From Proteromonas lacertae (taxonomy: Eukaryota; Sar; Bigyra; Opalinata; Proteromonadidae): a stretch of 64,000 nt of DNA. The position numbers and the translations under genes are program-made. Positions 24,727 through 37,500 of this stretch are shown in pieces. Location: NCBI GenBank assembly GCA_002245135.1, contig NGBS01000029.1, forward strand, positions 1-64,000, written 5' to 3'. Position 1 is the first letter of the stretch, and every line of letters begins with the position of its first letter. The notes under the pieces were generated by a model, which worked only from the letters and a program-made list of their open reading frames with translations, ran no database searches and was not told the origin of the DNA.

Positions 24727-25495
24727 TTAAGCACCAAAACAACACTTTTTAAATCTCTCTTTCCAATCTGCAGATTCTTCTCCATCAATCTTAACAGTTT
24801 CACCTTTTGATATTTCTGTTTTCTCTCCGTTTGTTAATTTATTATTCATCATTTGACATATTGCTATTCATGCACATAAATAATATTATAATATACCTGT
24901 CAAAAGTGAGTTAAATGCTGGCTCTACATTTGAAGCATCAAGTGCAGAAGCTTCCATAAAAGCTAAACCTTCTCTTTCAGCAAAAGATTGTGCTTCATCT
25001 GTGGGTACTTGCCTTTCAAATTGCAAATCAGCTTTATTTCCTACCTATAAACAAATTATACTTACATTTATATTAATACTAACATAATTTTCATACTAGC
25101 ATCAGTATTTTGTCTTACTTCTTCTAACCATCTTGGTAAATCATCAAAACTGCTTCTGGTTGATATATCATATACTAACAAAGCTCCCATAGCACCTCTA
25201 TAATAAGCACTTGTTATTGATCTATATCGTTCCTGACCGGCTAAAATATAAACATGAGTATAAATACCAGTATCCCAGATTTGAGCCATTACTATCTTTC
25301 CTTCTGTCATAACAGATTTTATTGCAAATTCAACACCTATAGTACTTTTTGATTCTAGATTAAACTCGTTCTTCGTAAATCTGGAGAGAAGGTTTGATTT
25401 ACCTACACCTGAGTCTCCAATTAATACAACTACGTAATTCTTAATATATTTATCATACTTTTAAATAAATAATCATATTCTTGTGAATTCTGCAT
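24727..25495 (-). CDS. RAB11: RAB11-type small GTPase
   Basis: Rab11/RabA GTPases direct recycling-endosome and exocytic traffic, and in amoebae also the contractile vacuole. Five exons with introns of about 27-35 nt are supported. The start [12 protein letters not shown] is joined through a 29-nt intron to [17 protein letters not shown] (P-loop). Then follow STIGVEF (switch I), [19 protein letters not shown] (switch II, split by an intron after WDT), GNKADL and EASALD. The C-terminus FKKCCFGA has a double cysteine for geranylgeranylation. [10 protein letters not shown] and the ITSAYYRGA segment favour Rab11 over other Rabs. Confidence 0.92.
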
Positions 25496-25684
25496 GAATT
25501 TAGAAAAATAAAGATTTTTCAAAAATCTTACTAATTTGAGATAACAATATATGTTTTGCAGTAGATAATAGTATATTTATAATTGTTATGATATGAAATG
25601 ATGACAAACAAAATTTTAGATTAAACAGAACAGAATAGAATCACGATTAACAAAATAAAATAACTAAAATAATTACTATGTGTT

Positions 25685-26661
25685 TTATTCACTATGCTTT
25701 TCAACATAATCCCAGAAAAAATCAAGAGGTTTTGCATATTTCCTAAATTCTCTATTTGCTGGAAACTATAATAATATAAATACATTTACTCATAAAAAAG
25801 TATATATACATGATATGGCAGCTTTGTAGAATTTACTGACAAATCAGGATAATACTTTCTATTATAAATTAGATTAAAAACATAAATACTCAATTGCATT
25901 AACAATTTCATTAAATATAATCTTATTTCCATCACAATTAGGATGTAAACCATCATACAATAGAGAAGAGTAATTATCCATAACAATAAACTTTTGATAA
26001 ATATCAATTACTGGAATTTCAAATAATTCACCTACTTCTTTTACTACTTTCACATATTTCTCTGTTTCACTGTTTCCTCTACCGAAACAACATGTTTCGT
26101 TGCATTTTAATGGATATTGATATTGAATTCCTATTGGAGGAGGAGTTAATAAAATGATTTTTGGATTTGAAGTTAGATTCTTTAAATACACAATTATCTT
26201 CCTTAAATTAGATTTATATTGATCAGTAGATAAGTGTTTGAAAGTATCACAACTTCCAGTTGCATCATTTGAACCTAACATCAATGTAGTGAATATAGGA
26301 AATGTATTTATATGTGCATTTTTCGGATATAAATAAGGCATCATTTTGAGAATATATTCAGTAGTATAACCTGAATAACCACGATTTATAATATCTGCTC
26401 TTCTACGATAATAATTCACTAGATAACTTCCAAATCCACATAAATCAGGATCAAAACTATTATAATATTAATAATATTACTATACCTATTCTCTGTTATT
26501 GAATCACCCAATAAATGAAAGATTGGTCTAGGGTAAGAATTTACTGAATTATAATCCTCATCTACATCGTTAAATGAGCTTTTTCTACCAAATACTGAAA
26601 ACAGGAAGAAAATCATCGACACAACCAATACCACTGCTAAAGCTTGTACCCACAACTGCAT
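25685..26661 (-). CDS. Membrane-anchored SGNH/GDSL esterase
   Basis: Four exons (26486-26661, 25890-26456, 25810-25858, 25685-25765; introns 29, 31 and 44 nt) give 290 residues. Residues ~5-24 (VQALAVVLVVSMIFFLFSVF) form a single signal anchor, so the catalytic domain probably faces the lumen or outside. Block I HLLGDSIT supplies the serine, LMLGSNDATG is block III, and DGLHPN supplies the Asp-His pair. The layout resembles isoamyl-acetate-hydrolysing esterase (IAH1) relatives. The substrate is unknown; short esters or acyl lipids are the family norm. Confidence 0.85.
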
Positions 26662-26882
26662 ACTTACGGCTCTATGTGATTTACTTATTTTGTGAATCTT
26701 AATATTAAAAGTTAGTCGATAAAATTAGAAATAAAAAAATAGGTAAAAAATGTGTCAAAATTACCAAATTATTACCATATTTTTATTTACTAGAAAGGCT
26801 AATTACTCTTATCATTATTTTTTAATGGCGTTATAATTTACTCTTATTATTACGTTATAACTTTAATTTAATGATTTATTAC

Positions 26883-27391
26883 ATGAAGATGGCGAAAATT
26901 TTCGTAGATTAATGCACATATGAGTAGTAGTATTATTAATCCTTTACATCTGTTGGAGGATTTAAGTGCATATATATATATATTGAATATTATTTTTAGG
27001 TTACTCAAAACAATCATAAGGAAGCCAGTAGTGAGCCTCCCTTTGTTCAAACATCACCATGTTATAGTCCTAGTTCACCACCACAGCATTCATTATTGAA
27101 CATTGATAGTCCTTCTCCTGTTTTATCACCTCTTGAAAGAGATATTAGTTCGCCTCCACAGCTGCCAGATTATGAAACAAGTATATAAATATATAATATA
27201 TATATCTTTAGGTTTTAGTAGTTTCAGATTACCTCCACCACGTTTTGAAGAAGCATAAAAGAAAGTACGAATCGTTAAATGATGATGAAAAGGAAAGAAG
27301 AAAGAACAATTGCAAAAGGGCAAGAATGGTAAAGGAACAGAAAAGATTAATGAGAATGGTGGTAGATGGTAACAGTATGAAGATGTTGTAA
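26883..27391 (+). CDS. Possible small basic nuclear protein (bZIP-like basic stretch)
   Basis: One frame-consistent model uses 26883-26903, 27000-27180 and 27228-27391 and gives 121 residues. The middle exon is Ser/Pro-rich (SPSSPPQHSLLNIDSPSP). The last exon is strongly basic (KKHKRKYESLNDDEKERRKN, then NCKRARMVKEQKR), like a DNA-binding basic region, although the spacing is not the exact bZIP consensus and no leucine zipper follows. The first intron would be ~96 nt, unusually long here. A different acceptor for the second intron, 16 bases upstream, would run into a stop. It could equally be a gene remnant. Confidence 0.3.
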
Positions 27392-28040
27392 AACATTGCA
27401 GAAAACTAATTGAATATGTATATATATATATAGATTAATAAGCATCATTTTAAAGCATTAGACCTTATGTCAATTATAAATAACATTCAAAGTTAATTAA
27501 TTAATTATTAATTTCTTAATACTTTTCTTTGTTATTGTAAATGGTGTTTGTTTTATTTAACCGTCATCACCTATATCGCAATAGAATATGATAATACGAG
27601 ATTAGTATTGTTATATAAATATTAGATTAGGTAGATGAATGGTTAAATGAAACTAGCACCGTCTAACAATGTATATCTATGTATTTGTTTATAGATTTTC
27701 ATTTTGGGACAATAGTATACTTTTGAGTTTTCAACCAATCAGCATATTTTTGAAAAACTAGTCGTTTTTGTGTTACAGGAGCCTATCGTTACTATATATT
27801 AGACATTATTAAAATATCGCCAGTTAAAAGATGAGTTTATATATTTAATCATGTATAAACCAGGAAATGAGAAATCAATAGTATAATCTATATATAGTAT
27901 GAAGGCGACCTCCCTACAGGATACTGTAGAGAGTAATATTATAGCTCACAAAGAAACCAACAAAGAAAAGAAGAAAGAGATTTGAAGATGAATTGATACG
28001 ACTAGTTGTTGTATATAATTAGGGAAGGTAGGAATAATGG

Positions 28041-28641
28041 TGTTGTGCGCCGTTGAGAGTTAAGAAGACTTTTTTCAATTCTAATATTATAAACGTAACC
28101 TCTGGCTCTTCAATATTACTAATCAACACTTTGTTTTCCAAAATAGTTACGTTGGCCTAATATCGTATAGTCGTGTTTAGGTTCCTGTACTGGAAACACT
28201 TTTTATTTTTATATTATTTTAAAAGCTTATAACAATAGTAGACATCGGGATAAAGGTTTCAAATAGAAAAGGAATACCTAATTATTGCATTTACCTGCTT
28301 AAAATTTATTTTTAAAAAACAAGCTTGAATGAGGCTTGAATAGATTTTTTATTTTTTCGTTTATAAGTGTCTTAACATCTAAATATGTGTGATTTAATTG
28401 CTTAAACTAATGTATTTTTTACTCTAGTAGTGATTGAAGCAAAAAAATTAAAAATAGAATTAAAATTGTTTTCAATATGTTGGAATAAAGTTCAAAAAAA
28501 TATATATAGCAGATGTAGCTTATATGACAAAGTAAGATTATATTTGCATATAGCTCGCCATCAAACCACACACTATCATTTTAGAATTGAAAAAAGTCTT
28601 CTTAACGCTCAACGGCACATTTAGCTCAACGGCGCACAACA
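28041..28641. mobile_element. Non-autonomous DNA transposon (MITE-like) with TIRs and 5-bp target duplication
   Basis: The left end TGTTGTGCGCCGTTGAG (28041-28057) is the exact reverse complement of the right end (28625-28641). The inverted repeat continues inward as GTTAAGAAGACTTTTTTC and then AATTCTAA on the left, matched by the reverse complement near 28583-28609. The right end carries an extra ~17-bp tandem copy of the terminal motif (CTCAACGGCACATTTAG), which splits the two blocks. AATGG flanks both sides (28036-28040 and 28642-28646), as expected of a target-site duplication. The 601-bp interior has no credible transposase, so mobility would depend on an element elsewhere. Confidence 0.8.
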
Positions 28642-28933
28642 AATGGGTATGTTGTATGTTTTATAAAACAAAACAGCATATTATATTACAAGGATAATGT
28701 TATTTTTGATACAATTAATTAGCTGTTATGCTATTTAGTTTGTGTATATGTAAATGTTTACTTGTGATATCCCCTTAGACTTATATTGCTACTATTACTA
28801 TTTTTATTATTAATTATATTTTAAATAATATTAGTAACGGATAGAATATCATTTTGAAATTGAATTTTTATCATTTTTTCTTTTGTTAGTTGGTTATTTT
28901 ATCTATTATTCATTTATTTTATTCTATTAAGCA

Positions 28934-30153
28934 ATGATACATAAAATTTACAATAGAAATTTAGTCACACTTACAAATTTTAAGAGAGGTGGTTTGATAT
29001 CAAGAAAATGCATATATGCCCAGTATAAAAAAGTATAAATTATAGTTATAAGTTTTAGAACGTGGTAAATTCATCTCCAGGTCTCTCATTTTTGTTAAAG
29101 AATGATTACATTACTTCTTCTTCATCTGGAGTTTATATATTAAACTCATTAGGAACATTCGTCGTTGATGGAATAACAACATTTATAAACGATGCAATGA
29201 AAGAAATTAATTGCGTAGAATTAAGACTACCAACTTTAATATCCAAACAATTACTTCAAAAGTCAGGAAGGTTCATCAATTTTCCAAAAGAACTATTTCA
29301 ATTTGATGTATATTAATAATTATATAAATTTCAATAGAAAAATGAAAATTTGTTATTAGCACCAACACATGAAGAAGTAATAACTGATTTAATCTCTAAA
29401 CAAAATCTATCATATAAATCAACACCTTTATTAGTATATCAAATAGGTAATAAATATCGTAATGAAGAAAGACCAAGAGGTGGATTATTAAGAACAAAAG
29501 AATTCTCAATGATGGATTTATATAGTTTTGATTCATCAGAAATAGAAGCAAAAAAAACTTATGAAATAGTATTTAATAAATTTGTGGATATATTTAATCA
29601 ATTACAATTAAATCCAATTCCAGTATATATATTATCGTTTTTATATTAAAATAATAATTGTTTAATAGTGTATAGCAAGTAATGGAAATATGGGTGGATC
29701 ATATTCACATGAATTTCAATTGATCAATAAATATGGAGAAGATAAAATATTACAATGTCCAAATTGTGGTTATTCATATAACAGTGAATTAAATGTTAAT
29801 AATTCAAATGAATGTAGTAATTGTCATAGTAAAGAAAGATTTATAGAATTAAATACTCTTGAAATTGCTCATACATTTTATTTAGATCAATATTATTCCA
29901 AAGCATTAGATTGTAAAATAAAACTACAAGATAACTCTTCGGTTTATGCATATATGTGTTGTTTTGGAATTGGAATAACGAGATTATTTCAGACATTAGC
30001 AGAAACCAATATTCAAAATAGTGGAAAGAGTTTAATTTGGCCAAGAAGAATAAATCCATTTCATGTTTGTATTTTAGTGAATAAAATTGATGATTATTTG
30101 GGGAAATTTTTACAAGAGATATGTGATTTATTATCTGTATATTTATTCTCTCT

Positions 30154-30193
<40 letters not shown>

Positions 30194-30450
30194 TTATATA
30201 TTTATATCAACAATAGACAGAAGGAATAAATGTGTTGTTGGATGATAGAGAAAATGTTTCATTTAGAAGCAAATTAGGTGAAAGTAAGATATATGGTAGT
30301 GAAATGTTAATGATAATTGGAGATAAATACAAAGAGTTAGGAATAGTAGAGATAGAGAATTGTAAATCTGGAAATAAAGCAATCATGAAAAAGTCTACAC
30401 CAACTGAAATAGTTAAATGTGTAAAACATCAATTTGAGAAAAGTAAATAG
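28934..30450 (+). CDS. PARS2: Mitochondrial-type prolyl-tRNA synthetase
   Basis: This class II enzyme charges tRNA-Pro, probably in mitochondria. Five exons (28934-29032, 29059-29307, 29338-29622, 29669-30136, 30217-30450) give 444 residues, as in bacterial-type short ProRS lacking the large editing insertion. Motif 2 is YRNEERPRGGLLRTKEFSM, and the Cys-rich strip CPNCG...CSNC and motif 3 GCFGIGITRL equivalent (CCFGIGITRLFQ) follow. The anticodon-binding domain ends the protein (EGINVLLDDRENVSFRSKLG). The N-terminus MIHKIYNRNLVTLTNFKRGG is basic and hydroxylated like a transit peptide. The last intron is 80 nt because it holds an expanded TA repeat. Confidence 0.9.
30157..30185. repeat. TA microsatellite inside ProRS intron 4
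   Basis: About fourteen TA units lie in intron 30137-30216 and account for its 80-nt length, against ~30 nt for neighbours. Similar TA runs sit in introns at 31444-31467, 56317-56341 and 58388-58412. Confidence 0.8.
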
Positions 30451-30550
30451 AAAGATTGTATTGTTATTGAGGTGTTTTAACAAACTGTGTTTATGAAACG
30501 ACTCATTTTTTAAATCCTTAAATTATTTCGTTTTTTTGTTTTTAGCATAG

Positions 30551-31131
30551 ATGCCTTTCTTTGGTTCTGACAGTTGGGATCCAAAGCTTATATTAGCTCA
30601 AATATGTATTGTACAGGTATAAATTGTATGAATTACTATAATAGTGTTCGATCTACCTTTTTCAAGGAATCTTCCTCCTCTTTTTTTCAACAATAATCGG
30701 CTATCAACCAACCTTATCCTTTCTTTTTTCTACTAGAGTATATTTAGTTAGTTTTATTATTCTTAGTATTTGTCATTCACAAATTCAATAGGATGGACAA
30801 TCATTTTTTCTTATATCCTAGCAGCATTTTTTGGGTATTTTTATTGTCATTATAGCGATATAGTGCTTATCTACTCTCTTTAGTTATAAAGAGAAGTGTA
30901 AAATGTGTAGATTTTACTTTAACATATTTTATATACCACATCATATTCTGTTGGATTTATGAAGTATATTATTTAGTTTTTATATCGTAGTCATTCCCTT
31001 TAAATTACATATATTGGATTGTAATTATTATATCGTTGTGTATAATGGCTTTTTTCGGTGAGAAGTTTTGTATGAGAGTTGAGTTAGAAGAAATCCCACT
31101 AGATTCACATGGAAGAGCTATAAAAGTGTAA
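30551..31131 (+). CDS. SYS1: SYS1 Golgi membrane protein
   Basis: SYS1 is a four-helix Golgi protein that recruits the Arf-like GTPase ARFRP1/Arl3. Five exons (30551-30616, 30645-30737, 30767-30834, 30864-30963, 30991-31131; introns 27-29 nt) give 155 residues, the length of the animal protein. The opening WDPKLILAQICIVQ, the central KRSVKCVDFTLTYFIYHIIF, and the end GEKFCMRVELEEIPL are the family signature. Introns 3 and 4 have alternative AG acceptors nearby, and only the chosen ones keep the frame. A GAAACGACTC element lies 47-56 bp before the ATG. Confidence 0.9.
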
Positions 31132-31238
31132 ATTACTCATCTTTTAAACTAATATATATGATATGCTATATTATTTGTATATTTTATTCGTAATTATACA
31201 AAATAAAAAATAAAAAACAGTATAGGAAAAGTATATAA

Positions 31239-32244
31239 TTAGATCACTGTAGAATGTGAATACACTTCCAATTGTTGTTTCCATTCACCTCTCTTCTTTC
31301 TAAACTTAGTCCTCTATAAAATTAAACATTAATTATAAATATATACAAAATCACCATCTTTTCTAAATAATTGTAGAAATTCATCTTGCCACTCATTCTG
31401 TTTTTCATCCCATTTCTTTAATGTATCTTCTATACCATGCCACTATATATATATATATATATATATAATGAATTATAAATACCCCTTTTTTAATAGTTTC
31501 TTCTAACTTAGTAGAAATCTGAATAGTCTTTTCTTTCACAAATGGAACATTCATCTCTTTTGCACTAATACCTCTTGATAAATTTCTTCTTACAAATCCA
31601 TCATAATCTCTAATTATTCTAACTATAATATCACTTGTTGAAATTCCTTCTGTTCTTTGGGTTTCATAGAATTTTCCCATCTTTCTAATATTTTCATAAA
31701 TATCATCACATCCCTCAGCTGCATAAGGCAATGAATCATGACAGACATAATCAATATTATGTTCTTCAATAAATTCGGGTGTTACAATCCAAGGACATCC
31801 TTTTATCACTTCATCTACCCATTTACAGTGACGTAAAGATTCATATCTCTCTTCATCTGTATAGACTGTTTTACCTTTCAATGAATGAGTATCTTTGTCA
31901 TTACAACAACCTACAAGTAAGTAGGTGTTTGGAAAAGCTTTTTTGCATTGTTCTAATACACGTGCATGTCCATAATGAAAAAGATCAAATATTCCATCAG
32001 CATATAATCGAATAACTCTGTCAGATTGTTTATCTTTTTCAATTTTTGCTTTCAACTCTTCTGCTGTCTAATATATAATTTAATTTTCAATACATAAATA
32101 TGTTTTGCTTCTTTTGAAGATCTATTTATAAAAGAGTATATACTAAGATTATACGGTTCCTCTTGTTTTGCTTCGTCACTTTCAGATTGACGTTTACGCT
32201 ATTGACCATTATCATAATCTATATACTTTCTGTGATTTTGGCAT
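31239..32244 (-). CDS. PCYT1: Choline-phosphate cytidylyltransferase
   Basis: This is the rate-limiting enzyme of the Kennedy pathway, making CDP-choline from CTP and phosphocholine. Six exons (32227-32244, 32155-32198, 32094-32121, 31483-32067, 31347-31442, 31239-31313) give 281 residues. The catalytic core runs from [20 protein letters not shown] (HxGH nucleotide motif) to [11 protein letters not shown]. The start MPKSQKRKRQ is basic, like the nuclear-localisation N-terminus of animal CCT. A shortened helical, Lys-rich tail follows the core, which may be the membrane-sensing helix. Two tiny 5' exons and an intron holding a long TA repeat are notable. Confidence 0.92.
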
Positions 32245-32338
32245 AAATTCAAAATAAAATTATTTAATACACTTACAATACACTGTATTACAAAAAAACT
32301 ATCAGTTAACTAGCTGTTGATATTTTCACATTTTAAAA

Positions 32339-33977
32339 ATGAGCGACATAGTGCCTTTTTCAGGGATTGGAGATATTGCAGTTCCTGATATCCAAGCTTT
32401 AGCTGTAGATACAGCTAATCAACTTCACAAGATATGGGATTCAATTGGTATAGAGTTTCTATTTTATTATGTATCTAGGTGAAATCTCATATACATCCAG
32501 AAAAGAAATATTACAAAAAATGTTGAGTCAATTACCTTTAGTATTCTCTATAAAGATCAAAGAAGAAATTCAGATTAAAAAGAAGATAGAAACTGAAATA
32601 GATGAAGTTTTATCGAATATTCGATCAGTTTGTGAGAAAATGGACTTAGATGTTCTTTCTGTCATTTATCCCAATCAACGTTTGTCATTAGTAGAACAAA
32701 GTTTACAAGATCAAATACCATTAAAAATACGACTGGAAAATATGAAGCTAAGATTAAAAGAAGTTGAAGAAAAATTTGAAAAAATGAAAACAGATTTATC
32801 AGATAGAGTTTTGATGATTAAAGAATTATGCAAATCAATTGGTGAAGAAATAACTCCAGATTTATTAGAGACAGTATACACTGAAGAAAGAATAAACCAA
32901 TTAGATTCAGAAATCAAAAGGTTGCAAGTAGAAAAAGAATCAAGAGTTATTCAAACAGATGAATTAATTCAAGAATTATCTTCATTATTGATAATACTTC
33001 AAATGAATCCATCTGATGATTTAGAAAAAGCAATTATAGAGCATGATACAAAGAATATAATCTATTCAGCAGAAACAATACAAAAATTAAAAAACAAAAT
33101 AAATGATTATAATACACTTCAAGCATGTAGAGAACAAGAAATCAATGATATTATGGATGAAATAAATCATTTATGGGAAGTTCTAGAAGTAACAGAAGAT
33201 GAACAAATTGAATTTTTAAATTCTAATTCTGGTTTAGGAACAGATACAATAGACAATGTATTAATAGTTTTATAATTATTTCTTTTATAGTATAAAAATG
33301 AATGTAAAAGATTAAATGAGTTGAAAGTAACAAAATTAGAAGAACTTATACTAGCTAGAAGAAATGCAATTGTTGAACTAACAAATGAAATGGAAATGGA
33401 TATAAGAGATTTGTGTGAAAAATATCCAGTAATAAATGTAGCAAATGAAGAATTTAATGAAGATGTGTTAGAACAACATTGTAAAATTATTGATGTATTA
33501 AAGAAGAGACAAGAAAGATTAACACCAATATTAAAAGAAATTGAGAAATATGAAGGATTATTGAAAGATAGAGATGATTATGAAGCTTTAATATCTGATA
33601 CAACAAGATACACATCAAGAAAAAGTGTATATAATTTTAAACATGAAGAAAAACTTAGAAAGAAAGTTCAGAATGAATTACCTAAAGCATTTGAGCAATT
33701 GAAAAGTGACTTGCAAAAATGGGAAGAAACTGAGGGGTCATTCATTTATGAAGGAAAAGATTATTTAGAATCAATAATTGAAGATGAAAAACAAAGAGAA
33801 ATTGCTAGAAAAGAAAGAAAAGCAAATAGAGGTAAATCTGTTGATAATACTAAGAATAACAATAATAATAGTGCTTTAAAACCAATAAATGGAAGATCAA
33901 TGTCAGCACTGAAAAGAAAACCAAAATCAACTAATCAAACAGAAAAAGAGAATTTGGTTAAAACAACAAGAAAATAG
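32339..33977 (+). CDS. PRC1: MAP65/PRC1/Ase1 microtubule bundler
   Basis: These proteins crosslink antiparallel microtubules in the central spindle. Three exons (32339-32447, 32479-33257, 33291-33977) give 524 residues, nearly all coiled coil. Family segments are INHLWEVLEV, KLEELILARRNAIVEL, YTSRKSVYNFKHEEKLRKKV, QNELPKAFEQLKSDLQKWEE and FIYEGKDYLESI. The tail is basic with an Asn run and Ser/Lys patches that could be Cdk-regulated, which is inference. Its start lies only 94 bp from the divergent PCYT1 start. Confidence 0.9.
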
Positions 33978-34567
33978 TTACTTTTTAAGTTAATAAGAGA
34001 TAATTTTCCTTCGTTTTAGTGCAAATTTAGAATTAATTGATTATTAACAGGGTTGAATAAATCGGTCATAACCTTTCGGTAAAACCTATTTGTCGTAGTC
34101 TTTCAAAATTACACTGACCAACAGTGAGCTCTTTTATAGTATGTGTTTCTAATCATAAAATCATGTACATTAACAAAATATAAACATATATATATCATAC
34201 TATAAAATAAATAATTAACCGAGGTTGATGAGTTTTTACTATTCTTGAAATTTAATTTTATACTTTTGCAATGAGTAATACTATCATGTTCTACAATTAA
34301 TATATGTTTTACAATCATTTAGAGTGAATTGTTGTGATATCAGCACTATATATGCTGCTTAATTTAACTTCTGATAATGTTAGAAACATATGTAGAGGTG
34401 TACTTAGTCAAGTTTGTCTATGTCAGGTTATGTTGAATAATAAAAGGAGATATCAATTAATATTTATTAAGGAGTGAAAATAGAAGAGAAGTATGGTAAT
34501 TGATATTAGTATTAATTTTAGTGGAATTAGAAGAATATAGGTCATAAAAACAGTAATTAATTACGAC
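33978..34567. other. Intergenic, no gene seen
   Basis: This is a 590-bp AT-rich stretch between two convergent transcription units. I see no conserved frame, tRNA-like fold or repeat in it. Confidence 0.4.
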
Positions 34568-37500
34568 TTATTGAGTTTTAACATTACAATATTCTTGTGA
34601 TAATTCTTTCTTTTCTTCTTCTGATATTCCATCTAATTTAATAATTCCAAGTGATGAAAATGTTTTTAAGAATGATTTTAATTATGTTTTATCTATATTC
34701 TCTTTCACTGATATTGATAATTCATGTAAATCATTAAATACTTCTTTGTTTTCTTTCATTAATCTTAATTCTCTTTCATTTAATTCATTTTCTGATAGAT
34801 TTATTATCTTCAATGGTTTATAATCTTTTAACCTTTTTATTAACATTTTTAATCCTTTTTCACTTATTCCAGTATCTATACACAACATAATAATTACATT
34901 CATAAAATACTTGAAAGATTTATTGTTGAGGAGTAATAAACAAATTTATCTATATATCTACATATTATCTCTATTCCTTCATCTCCAATTGGATTGTTAA
35001 ATATTGAAATGCACCATACTTCTTTTGATAAACAATCTGTTATTTCTTTTAAGCCTTTATAGCTAATGTGATTATTAGATAAATCAAGATTACCACGATG
35101 AATCTGTTTGATTAATGAAATGTGAGAATCGTTGATATTCATATCTATTTCATAAAAGAAATTACTATTTAATACTTGAAAAATCATGTTCACCATACCA
35201 ACTCTCTCTTGGCTTTTTTACACTATAATCCAAATAATATTCCAATTCTTCATTATTCCATGATTCATTTTTCATTTCAATAAATGGATATTTTGCATCT
35301 CCTAATGATTTTGGACATATTGATTTTAATCCATTCATTCTGATATTATTTTCATTCAGATTTATTATTTTGTAATATTCAATTGAATCTAACTTATTTG
35401 TTAATAATGTCACACTTTTATCATTTATCGAGATATTACTTAAATTTATTTCATTGCCATATTTTAACATGATTAAATTATTCTCTAATAACATAAATCC
35501 ATCATTACCAATAGGATTATCTATTAAGAATATAATATATATTTATACTGTCAATGATTAACCTTTGAATTTTATTCTTCTCTTTCTCATAATTCATCAA
35601 AGATTCTATTCCTAATGAATCTATTCTATTATCACTTATGTTAAGTAATCTGATCTTTTCATCAATATTCACTAAACCATCTAATAAATACTTCAATCCA
35701 TCTGAAGATAATCCCATTTCTATTACATAATAAATAATAGATAATATACTTGAACAATTCATTACATTATAATCATTTTTTAACAATTGTAAGTGTGGAG
35801 ATAAGATTCTCATTCCTTCATCTCCTATTTTGTTTTCATATATCTGAAGTTTTTCAAGACTTGGAAATGAAGATAAATGGTTAATCAGTATTTCTATGCT
35901 TTTATTTGTTAGTTTATTATCTAAATAATTGAATAATATTAAAATATACTACTCAAATCCAACTCATTTATTTCTTTTAATTCATTCAATCTTAATAAAA
36001 TGAATGATTGAAAAATATCATCATCAATTTCACAATTTTTTAGAGATAATCTATTATTACGATAATCTTTGATGTATTTGATTAATTTTGGAATGTTTTT
36101 ATCAATCAGCAATTCTTTACTTCCATTAAAATAAAATCTGACTTTTGAAATTGGAAATTTGGAGAATAAGGCTTTTAATCCTTTTGAATGAATATTCTTG
36201 TTTCGTCTAATATCTATTTCATTAAGTTTGGGGTATTTATATAACTCTTCTGATAATAACATCATTGATTCATCACTTAAATTCATATTGTGAAGATCTA
36301 ATTCATTATCTTTGTTGTATATGAAAAAACGTAAATATGGAAGTAATAATTTTAATGTTGTTGGACCAACTCCATAATCTATTTCAATACAATAATATTA
36401 ATATAATATACATGGAATATGCATATGTTTACCACCATATAAATACAATTCTTGAAGATTTGATAATTCAATAAAATATGATAAGAAACAAATTTGAAAT
36501 TGATTTGGAATATTTATATCTAAATAAATATAAATGATTAGAGTAATACCAAATTGGAGTGCTTTTGGATTCATTAGTTTTAGCATTCTAAACAAATAAT
36601 TAATACCTTCTTCACATAAACAAACACACTTTGAATGAATATCCACTTTTTCATCATTATAACTATTGATATTAAATATCATTTCATCTAAATAATATTC
36701 TTTTCTATTTTTACATTGGTGTTTAATTTGAAACTTCAGTCTATCTTGTATTATTTTATCTCTATTATAAAACTTTATCATCAATAATATTGACAGCATT
36801 CTCTCATTTGCTTTGCTGTTGTAAGATACTATCATACTATCTCTGATCTCTTCATTCTTGTTATATTTGACATAATAGTCTCTCTGAATATCAAATGGAG
36901 TTATTTCTATTGAATAATCACCATTATATAATATTTCTTTTCTTTCTTCACATATCATCATGTTATTGTCATGATCTCTCAATACCTCACTCATTTTTGT
37001 CATTTCTTTTTTTAACTCTTTCAAACACAGTCTATCTTCACTTTTTACTTTTAACATTCTTTCTATCATCTCTTTCATTTCATCATCACAATTTATATCT
37101 AAACTGTATTTACATCTCAGGATATTATTCATTGTTTTCATAATATTATTATCTTCATTGAATGGTAATTTCTTACAAATCATTTCATATAATATACAAC
37201 CAATTGACCAAATCATACTTTTATCATTACACTCTAATCCACTCAGTTCTTCTGGGCTTTCATAATTTATATCATATACTCTATTTTCATCATCTTTTCT
37301 CAATAAATTCAAGAATAAATCACACATCTTTACATTGTTATTACCATCATATATTATGTTGCTACTCTTCAAATTGCTAACCACAAGGTTATAGCCACAT
37401 AATATATCACATATATCACATATTGAACACATCATACTACAAATGTCACTTCTTGACAAGAATTTACTTTTAATTAACTCTTCTAAATCCACTACATAGT

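Larger units (their letters stand above)
26662..28933. other. Gene-poor region
   Basis: This is the longest stretch without a well-supported gene. It holds a doubtful small gene (26883-27391) and an inverted-repeat transposable element (28041-28641). Apart from these I see only AT-rich sequence with short open frames lacking family features. I found no tRNA-like T-loop. Confidence 0.5.

Noticed and set aside
33978-34567. tRNA or other structured RNA gene
   Set aside because: No GGTTCRA-type T-loop or paired cloverleaf arms seen on either strand; the same holds for the other spacers read.
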